Source: an uncultured Luminiphilus sp. (GTDB taxonomy: Bacteria; Pseudomonadota; Gammaproteobacteria; Pseudomonadales; Halieaceae). From it: a DNA stretch of 56,613 nucleotides. A model generated the notes under the pieces. It had not been told where the DNA came from. It was given only the letters and a program-made list of their open reading frames with translations, and did not search any database. A program made the translations under genes and the position numbers. Position 1 is the stretch's first letter, and the number at the start of each line of letters is the position of its first letter. This document shows positions 36,291 to 45,250 of this stretch, piece after piece. Location: the NCBI GenBank assembly GCA_938084055.1, contig CALKDK010000008.1, forward strand, positions 1 to 56,613, given 5' to 3'.

Positions 36291-37148
36291 TTATCGCCAT
36301 TTGATGGTGTCGAAGTCAGCGCTGCTGTGGCGTTCGAGCAGTTGTTTATCCGCATCGCCCCAGGCCTTGTTCACAAGCCGTCCCCGTTTGGCAGCCGGTC
36401 GCTCCGACACCGCCTCGGCCCAGCGTTGAACATGCTCGTAGCTGTCCACGTCCAGAAATTGTCCGGCTTCGTAAAGCAAGCCTTTCGCCAGCCCCCCGTA
36501 CCAGGGCCAGGTTGCGATATCAGCAATTGTGTAGTCACTGCCCGCAAGGTAGGGCTGTTCCCTCAGACGCTGGTTCAACAGGTCGAGGTGCCGTTTTACC
36601 TCCATGGTGAACCGGTTAATGGGATATTCCATTTTGCTGGGCGCGTAGGCGTAAAAGTGGCCAAAGCCCCCCCCTAGGTAGGGTGCTGACCCCTGCAGCC
36701 AAAACAACCAGCTCAGGACCTCGGCGCGTAGATCGCTGTCTTTGGGCATAAAATGTCCGAATTTGTCCGCTAGATGCAACAAGATAGCGCCTGATTCAAA
36801 AACCCGGACGGGCTTTTCGCCGCTGCGATCCATAAGCGCGGGAATCTTGGAGTTGGGGTTGACGTCGACGAAGCCTGATGAAAACTGCGCGCCATCCTGA
36901 ATATTAATGAGCCAGGCATCGTACTCAGCGTTCGACTCTCCCAACTCCAGCAATTCTTCGAGCATGATGGTCACCTTGACTCCGTTGGGAGTACCCAGTG
37001 AATACAGCTGCATGGGGTGCTCCCCAACCGGCAAATCCTGGTCGAACTGGGGGCCAGCGGTGGGGCGGTTGATACTGGCGAAGCGGCCTCCGCTTTCGCT
37101 GTCCCATTGCCAGACGGGCGGGGGTGTGTAGTTGCTTTCCTCAGTCAT
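36291..37148 (-). CDS. yghU: Glutathione S-transferase, YghU type
   Basis: A 285-residue protein that strongly resembles E. coli YghU: GGRFASINRPTAGP near the N-terminus, LYSLGTPNGVKVTIMLEELL (thioredoxin-like domain start), QFSSGFVDVNPNSKIPAL, FGHFYAYAPSKMEYPINRFT, and SYEHVQRWAEAV. YghU binds two glutathione molecules and shows disulfide-bond reductase and peroxidase activity, so a role in thiol-redox defence is likely. The ATG at 37148 matches the family start. It is followed on the same strand only after 120 bp. Confidence 0.93.
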   Translation of the reverse strand: MTEESNYTPPPVWQWDSESGGRFASINRPTAGPQFDQDLPVGEHPMQLYSLGTPNGVKVTIMLEELLELGESNAEYDAWLINIQDGAQFSSGFVDVNPNSKIPALMDRSGEKPVRVFESGAILLHLADKFGHFMPKDSDLRAEVLSWLFWLQGSAPYLGGGFGHFYAYAPSKMEYPINRFTMEVKRHLDLLNQRLREQPYLAGSDYTIADIATWPWYGGLAKGLLYEAGQFLDVDSYEHVQRWAEAVSERPAAKRGRLVNKAWGDADKQLLERHSSADFDTIKWR

Positions 37149-37209
37149 GGAATGTGTCCTTGGGTCGTTGGCGTTCAGTCGGGCGATTAGCTTGAAAGTG
37201 TGAGGCTGT

Positions 37210-38034
37210 TCAGTTGTCTTTACCATCGTTGGATGAAGCCAATTGAAGCTCCACCCCGAGCTCCTTTTCAGCAGCGGCCAGTAAATCCTCGTCTACGCCT
37301 GGGGGTTTCCCTGGCAATCCGCCGCCCAGCTGCGCCACCACATGGTTCATGATGGCAATACGGGCACTGCGCTTATTGCCCGCATCGATCAGCTGCCAGG
37401 GCGCATGGCCGGTATGCGTCTCGGTAAACATGTCGTTGGTGGCGCTGACGTAGGCATCCCACTGGCGCCGATTGCGCAGGTCCTCCTCGGTGAACTTCCA
37501 GCTTTTCATGGGATCCTGCAAGCGCGCAGTGAAACGCTTTGCTTGCTCGTCCTTATCGATACTCAGGAAAAGCTTACACAGGCGGATGCCGTCATCTGTC
37601 AACCAGCGTTCAAATTCATTGATTTCGCGGTAAGCGCGCCGCCATGCTGTTTCGGAAGTGAGTTGTTCGACGCGCTCGACCAGAACACGTCCATACCAGC
37701 TCCGGTCAAAGATAGCGACGCGTCCGCTGGGCGGTAATCGGCGGAAGAAGCGCCACAGGTAGTGTCGCCCCTGTTCTTCGGAGCTGGGGGCGCCAATTGC
37801 GTGTACCCGATATCCCCGAGGATCCATCAGCTGGGTCATCCGTCGGATGGCGCCTCCCTTGCCACTGGCATCAACACCCTCCAGAACAACGATAGCGCGT
37901 TCCCCGCGCTGCGTTAAAGCGAGCTGAATGCCCAGTAATCGTTCTTGAAGCGTATCCAACTGCGACTCGTAGTCCTCCCGCGATGTCAGGGTGACACCGC
38001 AAGCTGGCGGATTGCTGAGAGAGGGGGCGGTCAT
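37210..38034 (-). CDS. Polyphosphate kinase 2 family (polyP:nucleotide phosphotransferase)
   Basis: A 274-residue PPK2 protein. Walker A GVDASGKGG lies at 53-61, the lid and catalytic stretch DRSWYGRVLVERV at 110-122, and FLSIDKDEQAKRFTARLQDP and KSWKFTEEDLRNR after them. It transfers phosphate between polyphosphate and a nucleoside di- or monophosphate; the class cannot be assigned by eye. It starts with ATG at 38034, overlapping the esterase stop by four bases (ATGA), so it is translationally coupled. Together with ppk1 at 28-30 kb it points to active polyphosphate use. Confidence 0.92.
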   Translation of the reverse strand: MTAPSLSNPPACGVTLTSREDYESQLDTLQERLLGIQLALTQRGERAIVVLEGVDASGKGGAIRRMTQLMDPRGYRVHAIGAPSSEEQGRHYLWRFFRRLPPSGRVAIFDRSWYGRVLVERVEQLTSETAWRRAYREINEFERWLTDDGIRLCKLFLSIDKDEQAKRFTARLQDPMKSWKFTEEDLRNRRQWDAYVSATNDMFTETHTGHAPWQLIDAGNKRSARIAIMNHVVAQLGGGLPGKPPGVDEDLLAAAEKELGVELQLASSNDGKDN

Positions 38035-38933
38035 AGGGAATACCGCGTGAGCAGAAAAATCAGGGTGTCCGGGAGCGTGCTGGACCATACGTTCCAGTCG
38101 TGGCCGCCATCAACGATACGCAGCTCTACCGCGTCGGGTTGATGGCGGCGCAGGCGGGTGAACAGTATTGCCGCGTGGCGGGCAATATCAAATTCGTCAT
38201 GGTCGCCACTGGTGATGTAGAAGGGGACAATGGCACTCTGGGCTATATAGCTGTCCCAGTAGGACGGGTAGTTGCTTTTCCCCCAGAGGGCGAGGTCGAA
38301 TTCACCCGATGCGTCGAGGAATGCGGGATGTTGGTATGCAGAGGAATGTTCTGGGGGTATAGGGTCATAAACTGCCGGGCTGAGTGCCGCCGCCGCACCG
38401 AATAATTCGGGGTGCAATAAGGCCAACCGGGTGGCGCCGTAGCCCCCGGCGGACAAACCCGCAACAAATCGTTTCTCACGCCGTTTGCTTACGGGCAGTG
38501 TGGCTTCAATATGGGGGATCAAGTCTTTGAGGAGCGCCGTCTCAGCAGCCTCGTTGTAACCATCGAGCCACCAGCTCTTTGAGCCAGGCATCACGACAAT
38601 CACGGGGGGGATCTGCCCTTCGGCGATGAGCCGGTCCGCTGTGGCTTCAAGCCCCCCCTTTGCCAGCCAGTCTTGCTCGGAGCCTAAGGAGCCATGCAGC
38701 AGGTAAATGACGGGATAACTGGCGCCGTCCTGTGGCGGGGCATCTGGCCAATACATCGTATAGGGGTAAGGGCGCTTCAGTGTGGTGGAGTTGAACTGGT
38801 CCGTGCTGACCTGGCCGGCGGAGGCCAGTTCACTGGCAACAAGAGCCACCACCCCCAGGAATTGGGTGAGACGTTGTGGCAGTGGGCGGCTACGGGACGT
38901 CATGTGTGACAGGCGCATTCCGGTCAAAATCAT
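38031..38933 (-). CDS. Exported esterase (EsteraseD/FrmB-like alpha/beta hydrolase)
   Basis: A 300-residue alpha/beta hydrolase with a signal peptide (FLGVVALVASELASAG, likely cut before GQVS). The oxyanion segment is YLLHGSLGSEQDW, the nucleophile elbow is GLSAGGYGA, an acid lies in GDHDEFD, and His is in DGGHDWNVW. This is the esterase-D / tributyrin esterase layout. Candidate starts are the ATG at 38933 (best ribosome site, AGGG), 38918 and 38903. It is coupled by a 4-base overlap to the PPK2 gene, an odd pairing of a periplasmic esterase with a cytoplasmic kinase. Confidence 0.85.
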   Translation of the reverse strand: MILTGMRLSHMTSRSRPLPQRLTQFLGVVALVASELASAGQVSTDQFNSTTLKRPYPYTMYWPDAPPQDGASYPVIYLLHGSLGSEQDWLAKGGLEATADRLIAEGQIPPVIVVMPGSKSWWLDGYNEAAETALLKDLIPHIEATLPVSKRREKRFVAGLSAGGYGATRLALLHPELFGAAAALSPAVYDPIPPEHSSAYQHPAFLDASGEFDLALWGKSNYPSYWDSYIAQSAIVPFYITSGDHDEFDIARHAAILFTRLRRHQPDAVELRIVDGGHDWNVWSSTLPDTLIFLLTRYSL

Positions 38934-38991
38934 CGCTTACCCTACCCGATATCCACCTTGTAATGCAGCGGTGGTGCCGTGTTGGCGCACC

Positions 38992-39522
38992 CTATCCGGC
39001 CTTTGGCCGGTGGAGCTTTATATCTGCCGGTTCGGGGGAGAAGGGTACCGCATCGCTGGTCAGGGCCTGCAGTGCCCGTGCTCGGTCATCCTCGTCAAAG
39101 CAACCCGTGGTGACGCAAAATTCTACCGTGTTGCCATTGGGGTCACGGGTGTAAATCGATCGACACCAGTTGTGATCAATCTCCAGTACCGCGAGTCCTG
39201 CGGCCAGCCACTTTGCCTTCCGCCTGGTTAGCTCCTCAGTATCCATGGCATTGAACGCTATGTGGTTGATCTGGTCAGGGACACCGGCAGCTTTTGAAAG
39301 TGCCGTTTCCAGATGCTCACATCCGGGAACGTCGTGCATTTCCCAAAAGGCAATAAAGGCAGAGTCGTCGCCACCCATGCGGTAGAAAAAATGTTTGGCC
39401 CAGCCCCCCTCAGGAACAGCCGCCACTTCGACCTTCACAAGCTCAAAACCCATTACGCCCTCATAAAAGTGGTGGATTGCTGCCATATCCCGGGCGGCCA
39501 TGGCAAGGTGGTGATAGGCCAT
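38992..39522 (-). CDS. VOC (glyoxalase/dioxygenase superfamily) protein
   Basis: A 176-residue protein with two beta-alpha-beta-beta-beta modules. It opens with YHHLAMAARDMAAIHHFYE (module 1) and continues with INHIAFNAMDTEEL (module 2) and IYTRDPNGNTVEFCV near residue 135. His and Glu residues at the usual positions (HHLA, NHIAF, VEFC) could form a metal site. It could be an extradiol-type dioxygenase, a lyase or a glyoxalase. Its start overlaps the stop of the AhpD-like gene by one base (TGATG), so the pair is coupled and likely works on one substrate. Confidence 0.83.
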   Translation of the reverse strand: MAYHHLAMAARDMAAIHHFYEGVMGFELVKVEVAAVPEGGWAKHFFYRMGGDDSAFIAFWEMHDVPGCEHLETALSKAAGVPDQINHIAFNAMDTEELTRRKAKWLAAGLAVLEIDHNWCRSIYTRDPNGNTVEFCVTTGCFDEDDRARALQALTSDAVPFSPEPADIKLHRPKAG

Positions 39523-40166
39523 CAGGTGACCTCCCTGTCGACCACCGCCATGACATCGCGGTTGGCGGCTTCGGTGGGAGCAGGGACTTCCGTGATCCGG
39601 TCATCAATGTCGTCATACTCCAGGCGCAGTGCCCGGGCCATGGTGGCGTGCATATCGTAGAGTGTGGTGACGTAGGTGAGTTCGAGGATCTCTTCATCTG
39701 TGAGGGCCTCTTTGAGATCTGAGAAAAGGCCATCGGGAACTCTGCCACCCTCAAGGACGAGGGCATCCGTATAGGCCAGTACGGCGCGTTCAATCTGGCT
39801 GAAAACGCGGCTGGTTGACCAGTATGCAATGGCGCTTATCTTCGCTTCATCAAGGCCTACCGCACGACAGGACTTGCAGTGCTGGGAGAAGACGAACCGA
39901 GAGCCTCGGGCATAACCGGCACGGGTTTGCGCCAGTTCCCGAAGTTGGGGATCGAGCTTTCTTTTGGCGTCGCGATAAAACTGGAAACCCTGCAGCGCAT
40001 GCTTGAGGCAGTCGGGGACGAGGGCAAAGACCGTCCACCAGTTCCCCGGGGTGCCCGTCGCCGTGCCCGGAGAGCTCACGGGATCCCGTTCCCCAAACAG
40101 CATCGCGTACATGCCCAGGGCAATGGGATCGGCTTCGGACCGAGATACCTCGCGAAGTCTTGGCAT
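39522..40166 (-). CDS. AhpD/carboxymuconolactone decarboxylase-like protein
   Basis: A 214-residue all-helical protein. The redox motif HCKSC lies at 96-100 (Cys97, Cys100, with His96 before it), inside SRFVFSQHCKSCRAVG, typical of AhpD-like alkylhydroperoxidase proteins. The rest (ERAVLAYTDALV, LTDEEILELTYVTTLYDMHA) is the CMD core. A thiol-peroxidase or reductant role is likely. The coupled VOC gene suggests a small detoxification or ring-cleavage unit. Confidence 0.83.
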   Translation of the reverse strand: MPRLREVSRSEADPIALGMYAMLFGERDPVSSPGTATGTPGNWWTVFALVPDCLKHALQGFQFYRDAKRKLDPQLRELAQTRAGYARGSRFVFSQHCKSCRAVGLDEAKISAIAYWSTSRVFSQIERAVLAYTDALVLEGGRVPDGLFSDLKEALTDEEILELTYVTTLYDMHATMARALRLEYDDIDDRITEVPAPTEAANRDVMAVVDREVT

Positions 40167-40391
40167 GGCAGTGTCCTTGTGATCAACTTAGGTGCTCATC
40201 TCTGCGGCCATCGGTTATTGATTCAAGCCACAGCACCGCATCGATTAGGAAACCATCGACTGGGGATGCGGTCAATGGGGGTCTTCGGGAGCCCTCATGA
40301 CTTGGATGGCCGCGCTGGCGCGCAACAAGTGGCATAGTTCCACTCCGCCCAACTTGACCTGCTCACGGTGCATCCCTATGATCTCGGGCCT

Positions 40392-40468
40392 CCGCCCGTA
40401 GCTCAGCTGGATAGAGCACCAGGCTTCGAACCTGGGTGTCGGGAGTTCGAATCTCTCCGGGCGGGCCA
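40392..40468 (+). tRNA. tRNA-Arg (anticodon TCG)
   Basis: A 77-nt cloverleaf folds perfectly: acceptor stem CCGCCCG / CGGGCGG, T8-A9, D stem GCTC/GAGC, anticodon stem CCAGG/CCTGG with loop CTTCGAA (anticodon TCG, reads CGA), a 5-base variable loop, T arm GGGAG-TTCGAAT-CTCTC, discriminator G, and CCA encoded in the DNA at 40466-40468. Confidence 0.96.
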
Positions 40469-40823
40469 GCTAAACTACTGTCTTTATAGATCTTTTTTCT
40501 GCCCTGTTGAAGCCTGAAGCTCCGCTGTCTTACGCTTGGGTCAACGCCGGGCTGAAGGCCCGGTTTCCCCTTCAGTTCATCGCTGCACTGGATCTTGAAA
40601 ATTGATCCCCGGGCTCAGGGACAGAATCACTGTGGCTGCGCGCCGGATTGATCAATTTTAGATTGGGCCAAATACGGGGACAGGGCCACTGGCGTTATGC
40701 ATTCCCTTCAGAACCGTCCGTGCATATCGGTAGAACACGAGAGTGGCGATGGCGACTCGGATGTTTTATTTTCTGCGCAGCCTGAGGGCCTGATGGGTTT
40801 TAGGCGAGACTAAGGAGTTTGCC
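40469..40823. other. 355-bp non-coding stretch between tRNA-Arg and the TetR gene
   Basis: No gene is supported. It holds a short hairpin CCGGGC-TGAAG-GCCCGG without a T run, which might end the tRNA transcript, and a 10-bp inverted repeat (AAAATTGATC at 40598-40607, GATCAATTTT at 40650-40659). The right end carries the AAGGAG ribosome site of the TetR gene. Confidence 0.55.
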
Positions 40824-41393
40824 ATGAGCGGTGAGCGAAAAATTGAAATCTTGCGTGCGGCGATTGAGCTTATCGCTGATGAAGGTTATGGCAGCCTCAG
40901 CATGCGGGCCCTGGCGCGCGCCAGTGGTATGAAGCTGGGTGCGCTCCAATACCACTTTCGGACCTGGGATACGTTGCTGGTTGCACTGGTTGCCTATATC
41001 GAGTCGGAAATCATCTCGGCTTTCGAGTCGGGAGTGGGTGAGCTGGGTCGGACAGATGTCAGGGACATTATCGAATTTATGCTCGACGAACAGGTGGGCA
41101 CCGCGGATGGCTTGTTCAGCGACCGGCTGTGGGCTCAGCTGTGGGCAATGGAGCAAGTCGAGCCCTTGATTTCCGATCTTCTGGAGGAGGTTTACGCGAA
41201 GTTTCTCGCGCTGCTTGAGGCCACGCTTGTCGAGAGAGGTGCGGCTCAGCCCAGGGCGGAGGCGCTGGCATTGCTGAGTATGGTAGAGGGGGAGTCGCTT
41301 TTTGCGGGGAGGGGACGCCGTTGGGAAAAGGACAGGCCCGCTGTGCGTGAGAGTATTCTCCACTGGGTTGATGAACGCTACGGTGCAACCTGA
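40824..41393 (+). CDS. TetR family transcriptional regulator
   Basis: A 189-residue repressor-type regulator. The N-terminal helix-turn-helix is KIEILRAAIELIADEGYGSL then SMRALARASGMKLGALQYHF (residues 5-49), the classical TetR_N pattern. The C-terminal ligand-binding domain is all-helical and not recognisable. The ATG is preceded by AAGGAG. It is convergent with the acyl-CoA synthetase gene and is the only regulator near the catabolic cluster, which makes it a candidate for control of one or both. Confidence 0.9.
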   Translation: MSGERKIEILRAAIELIADEGYGSLSMRALARASGMKLGALQYHFRTWDTLLVALVAYIESEIISAFESGVGELGRTDVRDIIEFMLDEQVGTADGLFSDRLWAQLWAMEQVEPLISDLLEEVYAKFLALLEATLVERGAAQPRAEALALLSMVEGESLFAGRGRRWEKDRPAVRESILHWVDERYGAT

Positions 41394-41522
41394 GTTATCC
41401 GGTACAGGTCAGGCTTGTTCCTCTGCCACCCAATAGGAGGAGCCAAATGCAGCGGCCCAGTTGTGTCAGGCTCTTACCGATCGCGAATTGATTTATGCTT
41501 TGCTAAGATTTTGCTGTCGGCA

Positions 41523-43163
41523 TCACCCAGTGTGCTGGGTACCTATCATCAGGGATTTCGCAGTTTTATAGTCTGGCTTGCCGTTCGGCGCTCTGGGCAC
41601 GACGGGCACTTCAAGTAGCTCTTTAGGTACCTTGTAGCCTGCCAGCAGCTTGCGGGTCGCTTCCAGAATCTCCTCAATTTCAGCACTGCTGCCTTGTTCC
41701 AGGGAAACCACGCCGGCTACTCGGCTGCCGAACCGCTCATCGTCCAGACCGAAGACCAGAGCATCTTCGACGGCGTCGTGCAGTTTCAGCGCTTCCTCGA
41801 CTTCTTCGGGGAACACTTTCTCGCCGCCGGTGTTAATGCAGTTTGATCCTCGTCCCAGAAGATTGACCGTGCCATCGGCGTCGATGGTCGCCATATCTCC
41901 AGGGAAAGCGTAGCGTCTACCGTCGATCTCCTTAAAGGTCTTGGCTGATTTCTCGGGATCCTTGTAGTAGCCCAGGGGCACCATTCCACCCTGGGCCACC
42001 ATACCAACCTCACCCGAGCCGGGTACGACTTCGCGGCTGCCGTCAGGGAGCAGTACCTTTGCGACGGGCAGCAGTGTGAACTTGGCGGTTTCGCTGGCTG
42101 GGGTGTCCCTGGTCATAATGGATTGACCCATGCCGCCCTCAGTGGATCCCAGCACGTCAGCAATGGCGAGTTCGGGAACGTGGCTTATCAGGCCGCGTTT
42201 AACCTCTGTCGTGAACATGGCGCCTGATGAGATCATCAGCTTGAGGCTCGAGGTGTCCCAGCGGTCTGGCGTGGTTTCCAATGCGCGAAGTAGTGGTTTT
42301 GCAAAGGCATCGCCCACTATGACGATTTGCGAGATGCGGTCTCGTTCCACCGTGTCCCATACCTCCTCAGGCTTGAATCCACGGTTCTCAAGCAGCACGG
42401 CCGTGCCTCCCAACATATGCGGGAACATCAAGCCAAGCCAACAGCCGGTACCGTGCATCAGCGGGGGTCCGGACATTGCCACCACGGAGGTATTGGCATC
42501 GACCATCTGCCGCGCGGCGGGTGCAAATTGTGCTGCGTCTTCGAAGGGGGCGAGGCCAATCATGGGTGGAAATCCACGCATGAAGAATTCCGTGAAGGCA
42601 TCCAGTGGATACATCACGCCCTTTGGCATGCCGGTGGTACCGCCGGTGTAAAGCATATAGATCTCGTCACCTTTGGGCTGGGTGCGCGCGGTACCCGAGG
42701 CCTGCCTTAGGAAGGCGTCATAAGAGATGCTAGTGGCTGGCCCCATTGAACCATCCTCTGCGGGCCCGTCGTCGACACAGATGATCGCCTTGAGCATCGG
42801 CAGCCGGTCGCAAATCCGCGCCACCCGATCGCCGAGTGAGCTGTGAAATACCAGTGCTTCGACGTCGGCGTTTTCCAGCAGGTAGTGAAGTTCCTCATCG
42901 AGGTAGCGGTAGTTGACATTGATCGGTACGCCACCAATTTTCATGGCGGCGAAATTGGTTTCGGCATACTCCGGAGAGTTATAAAGATACATGCCTACCT
43001 TGGCGTCATGACCGAGGCCGGCATCAATCAAGCCCTGTGCGAGTCGCGCCGCGCGTTCCTCGTAGTCGCGCCATGCTATGCGCCGGTCGCCCTGGATGAG
43101 CGCAATTTGCTCTGGAGTGGCGTCGGCTACTGATTCCCAAATCAGTGAAAAATGTGACTGCAT
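41523..43163 (-). CDS. Acyl-CoA synthetase (AMP-forming, FadD-like)
   Basis: A 546-residue ANL-family ligase that activates a carboxylic acid with ATP and joins it to CoA. The P-loop YTGGTTGMPKG lies near residues 170-180, GSTEGG is the adenine-binding A5 motif, FPGDMATID corresponds to the hinge region, and NGKPDYKTAK holds the C-terminal catalytic Lys. It resembles fatty-acid or steroid-side-chain CoA ligases more than acetyl-CoA synthetase. The ATG is preceded by AAGGAA. It shares its strand with the FAD oxidoreductase gene upstream, separated by 152 bp. Confidence 0.9.
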   Translation of the reverse strand: MQSHFSLIWESVADATPEQIALIQGDRRIAWRDYEERAARLAQGLIDAGLGHDAKVGMYLYNSPEYAETNFAAMKIGGVPINVNYRYLDEELHYLLENADVEALVFHSSLGDRVARICDRLPMLKAIICVDDGPAEDGSMGPATSISYDAFLRQASGTARTQPKGDEIYMLYTGGTTGMPKGVMYPLDAFTEFFMRGFPPMIGLAPFEDAAQFAPAARQMVDANTSVVAMSGPPLMHGTGCWLGLMFPHMLGGTAVLLENRGFKPEEVWDTVERDRISQIVIVGDAFAKPLLRALETTPDRWDTSSLKLMISSGAMFTTEVKRGLISHVPELAIADVLGSTEGGMGQSIMTRDTPASETAKFTLLPVAKVLLPDGSREVVPGSGEVGMVAQGGMVPLGYYKDPEKSAKTFKEIDGRRYAFPGDMATIDADGTVNLLGRGSNCINTGGEKVFPEEVEEALKLHDAVEDALVFGLDDERFGSRVAGVVSLEQGSSAEIEEILEATRKLLAGYKVPKELLEVPVVPRAPNGKPDYKTAKSLMIGTQHTG

Positions 43164-43315
43164 TTGCTAGTTCCTTTTTTCTTCAGAACCCGTTCGATCC
43201 CGACAGAAACGCCTCCGTCGTTGGATAAAGGAGGGGCCTGCTGTGAGTAGAAGCATGCTCTGATAGATCAAGGCGCGCAAGGCAGCCAAGCCAACCAACT
43301 GGGACCTATCCGCTG

Positions 43316-45238
43316 CTATGCGGTTTGTTCCTGCACCGCCCGATATGCGGCATCAAACGCGGCGTTCATCAGTGCCACCGCCTCCGAATCGGAATTGGCG
43401 ACAGAAATACGTCCGAACTGGGCTCGACCGACCTCGTGGGGGGCTTGGCCCGGCTCCCATTCAGGGTCGTCCAGTTTCACGTAAGGGTAGGCGTACCCAT
43501 GGGGGATGCGATTCACGGTTATGGCCTCGATGTCTGATTGATGCTGAAACCCGAACTGTCCGAATAACGATTGCAATTGTGCGCGGATTTGGCGTTCATA
43601 ATCGTCGAACCGGGTGCGATAGACCTCGGTGCGCGCCAAGCGAAGTTGGTCACGCGTGGACAGCTTGGGATCAGGTTTTGTAAGCGGCATCGGTGAATGC
43701 ATCATAAAGATCACCATCGGATCTTCGGGCCCGCTGGGAGGCTCAAATCCGCCAACGGCTACCGTGGGCGCACAGCTGACCCATTGGAAGGGATCGTAAG
43801 GGCACTGAAAGAGTGTGGCGCCAGCCCTGGAGAATGCTTTTCCGTCACGAATTTGCACGTTGGCGTAGACAAAAGGTGTCTTCACACCATAAGCAAGGCC
43901 CGCTTTTTGTGCCTCGGACATTTCAGGGCAAAGGTGAGGGATCAAACCGTTGTAGCAGGCCAAAATGCAGTGGTTCCCGTGCACGCGCTTTGGGACACCC
44001 TGCTCGACGTAATCGATTTCCACGCTGCCTGTTTGATTTTCCCTGACACCTACTGCGGTACTGTTCAAGCGAAGTCTTGTGTTGTTGCTCTCCTTATCCA
44101 GAGCTCGGTAATTGAAGTGAGCCGAGACGATGTTGGCGGGGCCCGTGACCTCAGGTGCTACGTCCGGTATCAGCTTTTGAACCAAGAGACGGGCAACTGA
44201 AGCGTTCCCGTCGGGGAACATGCGGATTGCCATTAAGTCATCGAGAAAAGCGCCACCGGCGGAGGCCGTGGCTCTTCCCAGCCACCCGAGGGACTTTAGC
44301 CCGCTGGCACCACCAATGAGGGCCTCACCGACTGTGAGGTTCCATCCCGTCATTCCGCTAAGGTGCAGAATAATCGCGTTCAGAATTGGGACGGTGGTTG
44401 GCAGCAGCCCGACCTTATCGACTAAAAACTGGTTGTAGCTGACAGAATTGAGGTAGTCCCATTTCTCACTGAGTGACAAGCCCGGTAGAAAATCACGCTT
44501 CCCTCCCCAGAACGCGATGAGCTTGTCTTTCTCATCGTTGGGTAGGGGCAGCAATTGAGTCACCTGTTCGTAGCCCTCGGCACCAAACATGGCCGCGTTC
44601 CAATTCCCTGCATAGATGTAGTGGCCTCGGGAACCCGGAAGCGCCACGCCATTGTTGGCTTCCAAATTACCCACCAGCGCCAGGTCGTCGCTGGTACTGG
44701 CAGTCATGAAGTCCAGAAACTCCTCATTGAGACCAATATCATCCATTAGCTTTGCGGCGGCATCGCTATAGCCGGTCACGGATTCAATATTCTGTGCTCC
44801 GCCCAGGCTTAACATCATCCGGCCGTTTCGATGGAATTCGTTGCGCTTGGCATGGCCGCCAAAATCATCATGGTTGTCCAGGATGAGAATCTTTGCCTGC
44901 GGTCCCATCTTCTCCCGATAGTAGTGGGCGGCGGCCAGCCCGCTCATGCCGGCGCCCACAACGACCAGATCATAGCGCTCGTCAAGAAGTTGGTAGTCGG
45001 CCGGTTTTTCTCCGCGCCAACTTAGGGCGTGAGCGACTTCGTAGGATCCGTCGTGGCTGCCTCGCATACCTGTCAAGGTAGGGGGGTAATAGCTGCCAGG
45101 GGCGGGCGCAAGTGGTACCAGCGGCACTTCGTTGCTGAAACCGGTCGGAAGGTCGTCCGCGCACCCCGCCAACAGTAGGCCGCCCGCGCCAATCGCCATG
45201 CCGCCAATGAAGTCCCTTCTCTTTATCTGCTTACTCAC
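43316..45238 (-). CDS. Tat-exported FAD oxidoreductase, spermidine dehydrogenase-like (predicted lipoprotein)
   Basis: A 640-residue flavoprotein. The N-terminus has a twin-arginine signal (KRRDFIGG at 6-13) running into a lipobox LLAGC (Cys26). Then YYPPTLTGMRGSHDGSYEVAHA leads to the FAD-binding fold VVVGAGMSG at 92-100, with ILDNHDDFGGHAKRNEF at 119-135. The overall pattern recalls the periplasmic FAD/heme spermidine dehydrogenase SpdH of Pseudomonas, from memory rather than alignment. It would oxidise an amine and pass electrons to the respiratory chain. The GTG start at 45238 opens the Tat signal; the earlier in-frame extension crosses the operator. It is paralogous to the protein at 49231-51120. 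Confidence 0.82.
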   Translation of the reverse strand: MSKQIKRRDFIGGMAIGAGGLLLAGCADDLPTGFSNEVPLVPLAPAPGSYYPPTLTGMRGSHDGSYEVAHALSWRGEKPADYQLLDERYDLVVVGAGMSGLAAAHYYREKMGPQAKILILDNHDDFGGHAKRNEFHRNGRMMLSLGGAQNIESVTGYSDAAAKLMDDIGLNEEFLDFMTASTSDDLALVGNLEANNGVALPGSRGHYIYAGNWNAAMFGAEGYEQVTQLLPLPNDEKDKLIAFWGGKRDFLPGLSLSEKWDYLNSVSYNQFLVDKVGLLPTTVPILNAIILHLSGMTGWNLTVGEALIGGASGLKSLGWLGRATASAGGAFLDDLMAIRMFPDGNASVARLLVQKLIPDVAPEVTGPANIVSAHFNYRALDKESNNTRLRLNSTAVGVRENQTGSVEIDYVEQGVPKRVHGNHCILACYNGLIPHLCPEMSEAQKAGLAYGVKTPFVYANVQIRDGKAFSRAGATLFQCPYDPFQWVSCAPTVAVGGFEPPSGPEDPMVIFMMHSPMPLTKPDPKLSTRDQLRLARTEVYRTRFDDYERQIRAQLQSLFGQFGFQHQSDIEAITVNRIPHGYAYPYVKLDDPEWEPGQAPHEVGRAQFGRISVANSDSEAVALMNAAFDAAYRAVQEQTA

Positions 45239-45250
45239 AATAATTTCCGC

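Noticed and set aside
40824..45238. Steroid-degradation gene cluster suggested by the FadD-like ligase and TetR regulator
   Set aside because: No ring-cleaving enzyme, ketosteroid dehydrogenase or hydroxylase is present in the window; the amine interpretation fits the neighbours better.
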